From the NCBI GenBank assembly GCA_964007475.1, contig OZ023274.1, positions 1 to 64,000 on the forward strand: a stretch of DNA of 64,000 bases. The letters run 5' to 3'. The DNA comes from Hybos culiciformis. Its lineage: Eukaryota > Arthropoda > Insecta > Diptera > Hybotidae. The notes beneath the pieces are model-generated. The model did not search any database. It worked only from the letters and a program-made list of their open reading frames with translations, and had not been told where the DNA came from. Positions 52,350 to 63,247 of this stretch are shown in pieces (within the stretch, counting starts at the first letter, position 1; each line of letters opens with the position of its first letter). The position numbers and the translations under genes were made by a program.

Positions 52350-52595
52350 GTTTATAAACGGTGTTCTATTGGTGTTTTCACTGCGGTGTAAAATTAGTAT
52401 GAAGTGTAAAATGGGTGTAAAATACGGGTATACAACGTTCCACACACGTGATGGACATGGCATTTGCTACAGATATTCTTACACCGTAGTGTAAAAATAC
52501 ACAAATAAACACGTGAATTTAATGTTATCAAAAACACGAATTTTTTACTTTTAACACCTAAAAGTTAAATAATATGAATGTGAATATCTCGTAAG
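52350..52595. repeat. Left subterminal motif array of the CACTA-like element
   Basis: GTGTAAAA occurs near 52385, 52407, 52418 and 52481, together with TTACACC, AACACG and AACACC copies. The motif also appears in both orientations at the opposite end (about 57950-58360). In CACTA elements, subterminal repeats of this sort bind element-encoded proteins and are needed for transposition; here that role is inferred. Confidence 0.6.
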
Positions 52596-52928
52596 GGACT
52601 GTTCACATATTACGTAACGCTTTTTTTGCCGTTTTTTAACCCCCCCCCCCCCCCATAGTAACAGATCGTAACAAATTCCGAAGACCCCCCCCCCCCAGAA
52701 GAATAACGTAACAAAAGTTAAACACTATTTAAATTACTTTTTGAAAAATTTGTTTATTCGAATAAACAAAACAAAATTCATTATAACTTATTGTGTAATT
52801 TTTTTTATAAAAAGGAGGAAATTTGGTTACATAACATTTTTATAAACACCCCCCCGTCGTAACAAACCGTAACAAAATTTCAAACCCCCCCCCCCCCTTA
52901 GGCCGTTACGTAATTTGTGAACAGCCCC
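52596..52928. mobile_element. ~333-bp poly-C MITE nested in the transposon
   Basis: The ends pair as inverted repeats: GGGACTGTTCACATATTACG on the left and, on the complement of the right end, GGGGCTGTTCACAAATTACG, both followed by TAACG. Inside are C-runs of about 15 (52640), 12 (52685), 7 (52849) and 13 (52885), each near a copy of CGTAACAAA. Such C-runs are exceptional in this AT-rich DNA. No coding capacity. The target site duplication is not certain (AA at most). Confidence 0.75.
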
Positions 52929-52947
52929 AAAGAACCAGTGTTTTTTT

Positions 52948-53020
52948 AGTGTACATTTATACCCAAAAGTGAATACTCGTTTTGGTGTACATTTTAACCC
53001 AAAAGTGAAAAGAAACTGAA
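52948..53020. repeat. Two ~38-bp direct repeats with CCAAAAGTGAA
   Basis: GTGTACATTT, then A.CCCAAAAGTGAA, occurs twice in a row (near 52949 and 52987). This belongs to the left subterminal zone of the CACTA-like element, displaced inward by the nested MITE. Confidence 0.55.
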
Positions 53021-53775
53021 GCTCATTTTGAATCTTTCAAGTATTTTCCGAACCCTCAGTTACAAATTTCAATTTTTTTATCCAGCGTTTATACTTAATG
53101 TTTTGAAGATTAAAATGAGGATTTTATTTGATTGTCTCAGTAAAAAATTGTGAAAATGTTTGTGAAATCTATCTTTTTTCATAATTTTCTATATATAGAT
53201 TGAAACAACCGTCTTCATTTTAATCTTCAAAAACCATCCAGTCCCAACACAAGATAAAAGTTACCATAATCAAAATAGTGATATTTCGATAATATATTAT
53301 AAAGTGAATGGGCAATATCACGATTTTGACTAAAGTTACTTTAAAAAAATTGAAATTTCTTACTCATAATTTGAAATTAAACTTGAAAAATCCAAACTGA
53401 TCTTCATAGGTTTTTTAATGGCATCTGAAACTTTCTTCATTAAACTTTCCTCTTTTGTCCTAAAAAAATTAAAAATATTTTTTAGATTGAATTCAAAAAA
53501 TATAATATATTTCAATGCATTCAGCAATTCAAAATTAAAGATATCCTTATCATAAATTATAAAATTAACATCAAAAATACTTTGGTGTATTTTTTTTAAT
53601 AAAAAAATAGGTATCAGAAAAATATTTAAATATTATTTTGATTATAAAACAAAATTATTTATATAAGTACCTACTTAGTTATATATTATTTATAACTTTA
53701 TAAGGTATTCCATTATTGCAAACATTACATACAGTCTTTGATTTTTTATAAGTGATTTTATGATGAATGAAACAT

Positions 53776-55551
53776 TTAAACTTTCGATGATGAATGACTG
53801 GATGATTTCACGGGAGTGTTAATAGTTCTGTGAAATAATGCAAATTAAATTAAATCAAATATATAAATAAAACAATAAGTTCACTTACTTTTTTTTTATT
53901 CGATTCGGTGCCTGCTTAAGATGCTCTTTGAAAAAATTGCCAAGATCTGAATTTGTAAAAGTGGGATGTAGTATCTGAACAGCTTTTCGAATTAATGTTA
54001 AAATTTTAGTATAGCTTGAGAAAATATTTTTGCTTTTTGTTCCAGACCATGCAAATTGAATTAATAGCTCATCAGTAAATAAATAATTGTAAATATTACG
54101 ACAAATTTTGTTGATATTTTTTCCACCAAAGACACTAATTTCCTTAAGATGAAAATGAAAAAAATAATAATTAAAATAAACTTATATAAGATGAGAAGTT
54201 TTTGTTTTATTTATTATTAATTGTTACATTTACCATTGAATTTGATATTTCTTTTCTATTTAAATCTGATTCAAGCTCATTCAAACCATCTGTTGTTTTC
54301 AACGGAAGCTCCACAAAAGACGAAACAATAACAGGATCAATACTAGATTTCGATTTGTTATTCTCAATTAAAATATCCAGTTTTGCGACAATATTAGCTA
54401 CATGCTTATTCATATCGTCCTTAAGGTCCTTTATTTCCTTTTTAAGTTATTACTGTTTGATTCAGTCGTGTATCCTTCGGAACCTAAAACAAAAAAATGT
54501 TTAGTTTTCGTATAATGAACTGATTGAATAAAAATATTAATAAGTATTAAATAATGGACTCAAAGTATATTTTTATATAAAATGTAATAAATTATGAGTA
54601 AAACAAATAAATAATATTAATAATTTTAATCACCCTGAGATATGACAGTCTCTTCGTGATGTACTTGAATGTTTGATGTGCAACTTGACCCAGATGGTAC
54701 AAATGTCTCATCGTAAAATTCTTTTTCTCCAGTTCTAACACCGTCAGTGTCAAAATTATAATTCTGATTAATTTCTTCGTTGTCTAATAAAATAGTTTGA
54801 GTGTTTACATTTTCGAGTATATCCATACTACTCATCGTATTTTCGACTAAAATTGTAAGAAATTATAATACTAATTAATCATTATTTATATTAAGTTACA
54901 TACCAAAGGAATTAAAATCATAATCATTCAACTGTGATGACTTAACTGGGTGTTGTCGCTTTATCAACTTATTTTGCTTCATTATCTCTTCTTCTTCGCT
55001 ATTGGAATAAATTTCATATTTTCGCTCTAACATCAAAGCCTCATCCCTGTTTCTATAATAATTAAATAAGGATAACAAATAATTTTCGAATTGTAAAAAA
55101 ATATAGTAAAAAGAAAAATACGATTTTAAAAAGTGAAATTTCAAAATTTTCTTTTTTCAAAAGATTATTCAGTTAAAAATTTTCAAATATTCGACATTAA
55201 AGTAAAATATATGTATGATAATATATTTTTCTAGAACAATTTTGTATTTGTGAAGACGGAATTTAATTTAGGTTGAATATTCAAAATATTATCAGATTTT
55301 AATTTTAATTGATCTGTTCTAAATGTATGGTGAAAATGTAATGTTCTAAAAAAAAACTTACGAATGCTAGATGCCAAAACTTTACAGGCCATTTTAGTCC
55401 AATTTTCTTGAGGTGGAATGCAATTTTTTCTTCCAGTCACAAAATCACTTCTTTTCAAAGGCCAAAAAAGTATACGATCGGTTGTCCAATTTGATGGAAC
55501 CGCGGAAATTAAGCTTTCATCATTTTCAAATGTCTCGAAAATAGAATACAT
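53776..55551 (-). pseudogene. Six-exon DUF4806-type gene of the CACTA-like element, with small frame breaks
   Basis: Exons inferred from splice sites and frame, in gene order: 55551-55362, 55052-54904, 54846-54634, 54483-54234, 54142-53889 and 53827-53776 (about 369 codons). Exon 1 has a MYSIFETF start and SAVPSNWTTDRILFWPLK, the N-terminal motif of this insect family. Exon 2 is acidic (EEEE) and basic. Exon 4 holds a short coiled-coil-like stretch (IKDLKDDMNKHVANIV). Exon 5 matches the DUF4806 pattern: FGGKN near its start, FAWSG, TKILTLIRKAV and FFKEHLKQAPNRI. Exon 6 ends SSHSSSKV and a stop. Donors GTAAGT, GTATGT, GTGATT, GTAAAT and GTAAGT each meet an AG acceptor. Phases match at junctions 2/3, 3/4, 4/5 and 5/6. 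Junction 1/2 is off by one base, and an A-run near 54440 in exon 4 appears to have lost one A. The function of DUF4806 proteins is unknown; they often accompany transposons of this type. Confidence 0.65.
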
Positions 55552-55900
55552 GTTGTAATAATTAATATTAATCGATATACGAGTGCAATAATGGAAAAAA
55601 AACACGTTCATGTACTGAAATTGGAATCATAATATTAATAGGCATTCGACCGTATCTATCTATGTATCAATCAGTAAGTAAAGACATCTATTGGAGTTAA
55701 AATAAAATATTAAGTATAGAGACATCTTTTGGAATTTACATATTTGCCGGATAAAAAAAAATCAATGAAAAAAACATTGTAAAATTCGAAAAAAAGCATT
55801 GCAAACTACGGTAAATTTGTTGGAAAATAAAATTAAAAAATGTATTTCAAAAATTTCAATTTATTTAACTTCCGTGAATATCTCACGGGTTTCGACTAGT

Positions 55901-57761
55901 TCAATATAATTTACAATAAATTTCGTGTAAAAAACAAATTTTTGGTGGAAGAGTAATCAATGTAGCTTTAAATATATTTAAAGCAGAAGATTTTACAGGA
56001 ACCTCATAAAAATTTTTTTTGTCATAAAGTGCAGCTCCATAAATAGCGGTATTGCCATTGAATTGCGTGCCATTTAAAAATTTTACAATAGACTTACTTT
56101 TAGTTAAAAACCAGCAATTTTTCTCATCTTTATTTAAAAAAAAATTATTTATTTCAATTTGATTAAACACAACCCTTCGTTTCAAGCTATGTGTGCAAAC
56201 TTTAAGTTCTCTTTTCAAAACAATATTCCCATATTTTTTAATTTTGTTGTTTTCGCACCGAGTTTCCAACTCAATCAACCTATTAGCTATCTGCTCAAGT
56301 GGTTTTTTTTACCGGTTCGAATATGATCCTTCAAAAATTGTAAACAATTCTCATATGGAAACGCACTAAAGCTATCTAGATTACCTATATTTCTTACATC
56401 TGGAACTAAATGAATTAAGTTGTGTATGTTGAATGATACATTAAAACGTCCGTAGAAGAAAGTGTAAATAGTTTTCCGATGGTAATGTATTTTTTAGTAC
56501 AACAGGGCCGGTATATAACAAAAACTGTCTGTACTCTGTGGCTTTCCAAAAACTGATGGTGTCCAAGCCTCTGCATACTCTATTAAAATCTTTAGGTGTA
56601 GAAGACTGAAGGAACTTAAGATCATTCGATATTATTTCTTGATCTTTGTAAGCCAACTTAAACAATTTACTTTTATTTCCTTTTATCCATAATAAAATTA
56701 TTTTTTTCATAACTCCTAAGCAAATGAGATGCATATAGTCCAGTGGAAAACTATTAATCATATCAATCTCATCAATTTCAAGCAAAATAGTGCTCCTCAC
56801 ATGACGCTCTTCATGCAAACCAGATCTAAAAGTTTCATTTGTCCTCATAACTGACGAATATTCATCAAAACTCATTTTATGGTACGAGTTATAATAGTTA
56901 CCCTCAATATTACATCTTTCGCAGGCAAAGTACGCATTGTGGCCTTTTGTTCCTTTAATGTAGCTTCTAGCCGGAGAATCGCAAATAAAATAACCCACTT
57001 TGATTCCAATTTTTTTATCATCTTGGGAAAATCCTTCTTTCAAAAGGTCTTTTAGTTCATCAATAAAAATTCTAACAAACTCATTGACGTCGTCGGGTTT
57101 GTTTTCTTTAGAATAATAAATCCCAACTACATAAGGCTGTGATTGTACTTCGCGAAAATAACATAAAATGGGCCAAAATTGAGATTTTGAACTTCTAGCA
57201 ATTGGAATTCCGTCTACATTAAAATCAATAGTTACAAAAGTGAGTTTTAATTCCCAAAACTTAGGAATCAATGAGCTCAGAATATTACGTAAGCCATAGT
57301 GCCAGTAGGATCCACCTTTAATAGAAATTATGCGAGTGGATTTCGGAGTTGACAACAAAGTACTTGCGTCCATTGGCAAAATTATACCTTTATTCCTGAT
57401 CTCACATAGTAAGGAATTTAATGCGCAATGACGAATATTATAATCCAAAGCCCCAGTCACGTATTATTGTCGTCCAACTTTTCTCATATTCGATTGATTC
57501 GATTTCGTCATCAGCGGATTCATTTTCTAACTCCTGTTTATAGTTGTCATTTAGAGATTTTGTAATGTTATGGTGTGGTTTTTCTATTATATTTTCAAAA
57601 CCTGGTTCTAATAACGTGAAAGAATCGGCGTAAGATGGGGCAGAAGTGTTTGATAAACCCTGGAGCTGAATCTTTTTTTGATTAAATCTTTCCAAATACC
57701 TTTGAGCTCTCCTGCGTATTGTCCACCTAATAACGATATTTTTCTTACCAATTCTTGGCAT
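55901..57761 (-). pseudogene. CACTA/EnSpm (Tnp2-like) transposase, broken in three places
   Basis: Three consecutive frames make up one gene. The N-terminal part (57761-57438) starts MPRIGKKN with a basic RRRAQRYLER stretch and ends in IRDW. The core (57460-56441, 339 codons) has ALDYNIRH, then DGIPIARSSKSQFWPI (D83), CDSPARSYIKG (D161), C180-x2-C183 and FPLDYMHLICLGV (D241, H244). These correspond in order to the DG..., NDFPAY-like and DxMH blocks of Tnp2-type DDE transposases. The C-terminal part (56278-55901) includes NCWFLTKSKSIVKF. Breaks: a GGGG run near 57448 puts the first two parts in different frames; near 56455 the frame changes and around 30 expected residues before FNVSFNIHNLIHLVPDV are missing; and an A8 run near 56310 shifts the frame again. 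The gene cannot make an active enzyme. It lies just upstream of the DUF4806-type gene on the same strand. Confidence 0.8.
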
Positions 57762-57949
57762 TTAAAAAAAAAGTTTTTTGAATTTATTAAATATTAAAAT
57801 TTATTAGAAATTACTGAAAGAAATGAATTATTTGTTACCATAAAATTAGTTTTAATTATTTATTGACTAAAATCGCGCACTTCCTAATCAGACAAATTTT
57901 AGAAATAAACTGATTTTTTTGTCAAAATAGCGGTTTTAATTGAAAATGA

Positions 57950-58360
57950 AACACGAATCAGTGTTAAAAAAGTGTAAAAAAACACTCATTTAAAAAACAA
58001 CAACAATAGTATTAAATGTCAGTGTATTTTGCTACTTTTAAAACACCGAAAAGTGGTTCTTAATTTTTTAAACACGAATTGGTGCATTGAAAGTTATAAA
58101 AATCACTTACTCGTTACAAAAGAAACCAACACGTGAAATTTTTTGATGAATTTTGACACTTAAATTTCACGCATTAGTGTAACACTGAAAAGTTAAAAAT
58201 AAAACCCATATTTAAAGTGATTTAAATCACTAAAAAGTATAAAACAAAGAAAAACTGGTGTGTAGTAAGTGTAAATAACAACCTTAAAAACACTTGAAAA
58301 CACGGTTTTACAACTTAAGCCGATAAATTGAAAAGTTTTTTTTTACACCTCGGTGTAAAA
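57950..58360. repeat. Right subterminal motif array of the CACTA-like element
   Basis: AAACAC(T/G), AGTGTTAAAA, AAGTGTAAA and CGTGAAATTT-type motifs recur about 15 times in both orientations between the transposase start and the right end, closing with ACACCTCGGTGTAAAAATG just inside the terminal repeat. This mirrors the left side. The transposase promoter must lie in or next to this zone. Confidence 0.6.
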
Positions 58361-58371
58361 ATGTTACTTGG

Positions 58372-58500
58372 AATATTTGAATCATGATCATTTTTTCAAA
58401 TGAGAATTTATAATTCAGAGAGAAAGGAGGGCAGAAGGTGTTTTCTTTAAATTAATGTTATCAAGAGAGTAGCGGGGCACGCCGAGTCAGCTAGTTACAA
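58372..58500 (-). mobile_element. Possible RTE-type element split by the CACTA-like insertion
   Basis: On the minus strand the sequence begins AACTAGCTGACTCGGCGTGC, like the start of many insect RTE-type repeats, and runs into the right end of the transposon. The other half could be the TGAAGTTTGATGTCACCGAT stretch at about 52299-52318. Rejoining gives no confirmed target duplication, so this is tentative. Confidence 0.35.
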
Positions 58501-61239
58501 TATAAAATTTAGTGTATAAATTAGAAAACTTGCAAAATGTATAAATCAAAATTCTTTATAAATTTTCTTGTAAATAATATAGAAAAACATAAATTTACAA
58601 TAAAAATGTAAATTTCAAAGAAACTGAAATTCAAAAGTATGAAAAAAATATTATTTATTTGGAATTTATTTTATTGCAAAATATACCATGTAATAAAATG
58701 TTTATATTTATTATTGAATAAATAAAATAAACCGATTTAATGCTTGTAATGTTAACCATGATTGGAATTGTGTTTTTTTATTAATTTTCGTACGGAAGTT
58801 CTAAGTATTTCATGTAATTTTTTTTACAAAAAAAAAAACAAAAATTTGTCTTTATAATTATGCCTGTGTTATCCTACGATGATTTCGAATATCTATGGTG
58901 TTTGAAAGTTTAATAAGATTAAATTCTTTTAAGCTATCCATAAGCATTTATTTAAGCTTTATAAGCAATTTATTTGAAGACCCCGCAGAGCAATAGAGTT
59001 AAAAAAATCCATATTTGTTCATCTTCGAGCAATTTGGACAGAATTGAGTTAACGAAGTCTCCTAATTTCTGTTATAGATATGTTACATATATGTTATGGA
59101 TATGTTTCTATAAAGTTAAACGTTAATATTGTGCACTATGCAGTACATATGACTATTTTGATTAAGTGATATTTTAATTGGGAATTCATATTAAAGTTTT
59201 TATTTCTATCAAACTTAAATTTTCCATATCTTTTAATAGCAAAAAATTTAATATCAAATTGATAAAAATACTAAATTTTTATTGATTCTATAGAGTATAG
59301 AGGTGTAAGTAACAAGTAGAAAAGAAAGACACTTATATTGATTGTGCGAAAAAGTCGTTTATATTTCAGGTTGCTAAAATCTTCTGTTAATATAATTTGT
59401 TGATCGACATGAAAACTTGAAAACGAAATTTTAAGCTCTAATCCTAAATTACTAAATGAATAAGAAAATTCAAAGAATTAAGAATAATTAATTTGTTCAA
59501 TTTACACAATACTTCAATTTATATTGAATTCTTATAATCTCTAGAAATTTAATCAAATAAAAACGAGCAGTGTTTTTTGTTTTGCATTCAAACATTTTAA
59601 TAGAAAATGGTTGATACATGCCTTTATCCACCTACAAAATGTATATACGGATACAATATAAAATAATATTGTGTTTTTCTTATTTCATTTATGTATTTAA
59701 CGTTCTCACTAAGTTTTTATAAAAAAAGTTGTGTCTACATTATCTCTTTTTTGAATAGTATATCACAATCAAATTTGTTCGAATGAAATAATAATAATAA
59801 AAAAAAAATTTTTACACGTAGTTTCGAAAAAAAAGTTTAAACAAGAGACATAAAAAGAATTTAAAGATAATTTTTAATTCACTTTTTCAAATAAATTTTT
59901 TTTTAGTTCTTTAAAACATTTTTGTCGGTTTTTAGAATTATAGCATGTATTTAAGCTATAAAAGCTTCTTCGAAAAACTAATTATTTTGTTTTTTTTCAA
60001 AAATTATATTTTAACAGGAGAAGTTTACAAAAACGTTTCTCAGAATAAAAAGTTTGTTGATTTAATGTTTCACATGAAATAAAGAAACAACTTCAAAAAA
60101 ATGTTGTTTTAAAATATTTTTTTTTGTTAATTTGTCATTTTGAATTACATACTTTAAAAAATATGTGAGTCTCGGGACACACGGAAAAGTGAAACTTCAT
60201 GGCTAGTAGTATTTTCTGGTAAGGCTATAAATAAATATTTAAAATGGCCAAGTGCATATAAGACATGACGCCTATCGATTTTTTCTACGGCGACAAGTTG
60301 ATTTTTGTCCTTCGACTGCAGCAGCCAGTCGACTTAAAATTACTTGTTTTGGGGGAATTAGCGGCTTACAAAAAATTAATAAAACATTAAAAACCAGCTA
60401 CTTAGAGATAAAAACATTCTAAAATACTTTTTAGCTCAAAAAGTTTGGTGGCATAATGGCTTTTAAATTATTTCAAAATAGCTAGATTTATGGCTGCATG
60501 GTCGAAAAGTTTAACCTAAAATAAATTTTTCAAATATGACTGAAAAATTTCATGTTTATTAGTACTTCTTCTGAACAGGAATTGGAATAAAAATATTCTA
60601 CATGCATTGCATTAATGGAATTCGATCCATAATTCCATATACATAATTTACATCAAAATCGTCTTTAAGCCCCAGCCCGATTGCTTGGCCAATCGGAGGG
60701 TTAAAATTTTTTTATTTTCTTAGTTTCCTTAAATCGATTTTTAATCATATACCAATTTTTAATTAAATCGATTTTTAGTCCCCAGCCATAATCCTTGGAC
60801 ATAATCCGGAACAATTTTTTTGGCTCACCTAATTGACATCTATCTTCCCTCAACACTAATTTTCAAAAATTATTAGAGCCTTGATCGGTTGAGTGCTTCT
60901 AATTGAGATCCGCCAAGTAGTTTCGTGCTTGTAAGCATTTTAGTATGGCACGGACAGATGGACAACAGACACAAAATGAAAATGTATAGTTCATTTTTCC
61001 ACTTTTAATGGAAAACGGGCTAAAAAACTGAAAAACGTTTAAAACATCATTTATAATAAAATAATATCAAAGAATATTATTTAAGATCTCTCTTAAAAAA
61101 AATTGTTGTTTTGTAAGAATAATATGTTGGAAAGTTTAAAAAATATTTTATAATTCTTTTATCATGCAAAAAACCAGAAAAAAAACAAAGAAAAAGGAAA
61201 ATAATTACTTAAAATAAAATTTAAAATTCTCAGTTTAGT
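58501..61239. other. Non-coding region upstream of the receptor gene
   Basis: No coding frame or tandem repeat stands out. A less AT-rich patch at about 60160-60360 (with CTCGGGACACACGG and CGACTGCAGCAGCCAGTCGA) has no clear identity; it might be part of a 5' exon or control region. At 60655-60990, GATCCGCCAAGTAGTTT and ACGGACAGATGGACAACAGA resemble the 3' portion of RTE-type retroposons. A promoter cannot be placed with confidence, and the start exon of the receptor transcript may lie here or further left. Confidence 0.45.
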
Positions 61240-61666
61240 ATGGCCCGTCAGCCAAGACGGTCGGCTTTTAAGCTGGCGTCGTTGCCGTCGTTGTCGTTGT
61301 CGTCGTCGTCGTTTTCATCATCGTTATCGTCAATAATTAAAATGAATTTTTTTAATTTAAATAATTTCTTTATTAAAATAGTTTTTTCCATATTAATAAT
61401 ATTAATTTTAATTGAAAATAAGAATAGTTTTGTTAAAACAGATGAATCTGTAATTGTTTACAGCGACAGTATTAGCGTTTTATCGCCTCAATTAAAATTT
61501 GGTGATCGATTATTACCAAGAAATAAACAACAACAACAAAATATACCAATTAATGGCAGTACTAGTAGTAGTAGCAATAGTGGTAATATAAGTAGTAGTA
61601 CTGTCATAAATAGCAATATTAGAAATGCAAAAAAGTTAGAATTAAATAATAATAATAATAATAACT

Positions 61667-61697
<31 letters not shown>

Positions 61698-63246
61698 TAA
61701 TAATAACAATAATGATAACAATAAAAACAATAATAATTTTAGTAGTGATAATAATAATGATTTCATAGTTGATAGTAATAAAATTAATTTAATTATTCAT
61801 AAAAATCATTATACTTTAATTAATAATAACAATAATAATAACAACAATAATAATGCTAATAAATCACTTGCATTACAGCCGCAAAATAATCAAAATATAA
61901 AATTTATTGAATCCAATCGATTGCAACGTCGAATTGATTTTTTAGATGATCATCATCTCGATCATAATAATATTTCAAAAGCAGATCGTTTAATTGAAAT
62001 GTCAACAGAATTTTTTATAGTACCACAATTGACAACAGTTCGAACGGATCGATCACAACATCATCATTTACAAATTGCCGGTCGTCCAATACAAAACCAA
62101 AAACCAGTTCTAATATTAGCACCGCGTCCTAATGCAACAACAACAACAACGGCGAATACACCGCCAACAATTATTAGTACAACAGCTCATTTAACTGGTC
62201 TTCGCAAAGATGCCTGGGTTATTCCAGTGCTAGTGTTGGCATCAATATCAATGTTTATGATGGCTGCATTTGAAATTTTCGTATTGTACAAGGCGTGGAA
62301 AACTTCACCATCGAGACGTCATTTATTTTTAGGACAAATGCTATTACTCGGATTATTTGCATGCTCCGGTTTGGGTGCAATAATAACAGCAACACCATCA
62401 ACTTTATCATGTGGAACAATTAGATTTGGTGTTGGTGTTGCCTATGCATTAGTATTTGCTGCTCTATTAGTGAAATGTGTATTTTTGATAAGTTTAAATG
62501 GTGGAGTTTATTTACCAGCTCCTTATCAGGCATTGCTACTACTTTTCGCAGTACTAATACAAATTGCCATAGGTACTCAGTGGTTGATGACAACACCACC
62601 AGAAGTACAAAGCTTCAATATACCGTACGGTACACAAATTAGTGGTGGCAAATTTTCAATGCTAATAACTTCATCAGATCTACCCCGATTGCATGGTCAA
62701 CAGATTGCTTTGTGTAAAACACATTTTTCTGATCTCTTGCTCTCACTAATTTATATATTTTTTTTAATTGTATTTGTTGCCATTTTGGCAATTAAGTCAC
62801 GTGGAATTCGTGATAATTATCGAGAAGCTACTTATATAGGTTTGGCAATTGGTGGTGCTATTCCAATTTGGTTGGGATGGACTTTATGCGGTTTGGCGGT
62901 AGCAGAACGCCATAAAGATGCATGCACTGCATTTGGATTAGTTGCTACGAGTGCAACAGTTTTTTTGGTTATGTTTATGCCGAAAGGTAGACAATTGGCA
63001 GCTATTGGCAAAGAAGGCCTGTACGTTGAAGATCGTGAAGAACAATTTAGTTCTTTATCTAGGGCTGGCAGTGGATATTCACCATCATTTTTCCATTTTA
63101 AACCAATAAAATATGGTGTTATGGGACAAGTACAAACAACTTCTACAACAAATCCAGTACATCATCATCAGCAGCAGCAGCTGCATACAAATAATAATTC
63201 AAGCTCGAAACATGCTGCTGCTGCAGCATTAACAGGAGGAGGTTAG
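61240..63246 (+). CDS. Class C-like seven-transmembrane receptor (GPCR), large exon, probably continues
   Basis: The open frame gives 668 residues. The first Met is followed by a Ser-rich stretch; a second Met at residue 35 (61342, good AAAATG context) begins a typical signal peptide (MNFFNLNNFFIKIVFSILII) and is the likelier start. Residues 36-320 form an extracellular domain with long Asn runs and His/Gln-rich segments and no cysteine-rich ligand domain. Seven membrane segments follow from W326: about 326-352, 361-384, 393-419, 427-450, 498-518, 530-555 and 562-580. C391 (before TM3) and C492 (second extracellular loop) fit the conserved disulphide. FMPKGRQL after TM7 matches the F.PK motif of class C (7tm_3) receptors. 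The short N-terminal domain recalls orphan insect class C receptors rather than mGluR or GABA-B types. Ligand unknown. The stop TAG lies inside GTTAGT, a splice-donor consensus, so the real C-terminus is probably in later exons. Confidence 0.8.
61646..61860 (+). repeat. AAT/AAC trinucleotide tracts coding poly-Asn in the receptor
   Basis: Two runs (61646-61738 and about 61819-61860) of AAT with scattered AAC, TAT, GAT and AAA codons encode Asn-rich stretches of about 30 and 13 residues in the extracellular domain. The codons are mixed AAT/AAC rather than pure, so the tracts are interrupted and may be more stable than pure repeats. Length differences among individuals are likely. Confidence 0.9.
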
Positions 63247-63247
63247 T
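63242..63247 (+). promoter_or_regulatory. Candidate splice donor overlapping the apparent receptor stop
   Basis: GGAGGAG is followed by GTTAGT at 63242-63247, a close match to the donor consensus. If used, the final Gly codon and the TAG are intronic and the reading continues from an exon outside this view. Poly-A signals of standard type (AATAAA at 63517-63522) also lie downstream, so an unspliced 3' end remains possible. Confidence 0.5.

Larger units (their letters stand above)
52332..58371 (-). mobile_element. CACTA/EnSpm-like DNA transposon (~6.0 kb), decayed
   Basis: The ends are inverted repeats: the left has CCAAGTAACATTT at 52333 and the right ends AATGTTACTTGG at 58371. Only about 13 bases pair. 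The subterminal zones at both sides carry many short GTGTAAAA and AAACACT-type motifs, as expected for CACTA elements. Two genes lie inside on the minus strand: a Tnp2-like transposase, then a DUF4806-type gene. Both carry frameshifts. A poly-C MITE sits in the left subterminal zone. The target duplication is unclear (at best AT on both sides). The superfamily call rests mainly on the transposase motifs. Confidence 0.8.
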
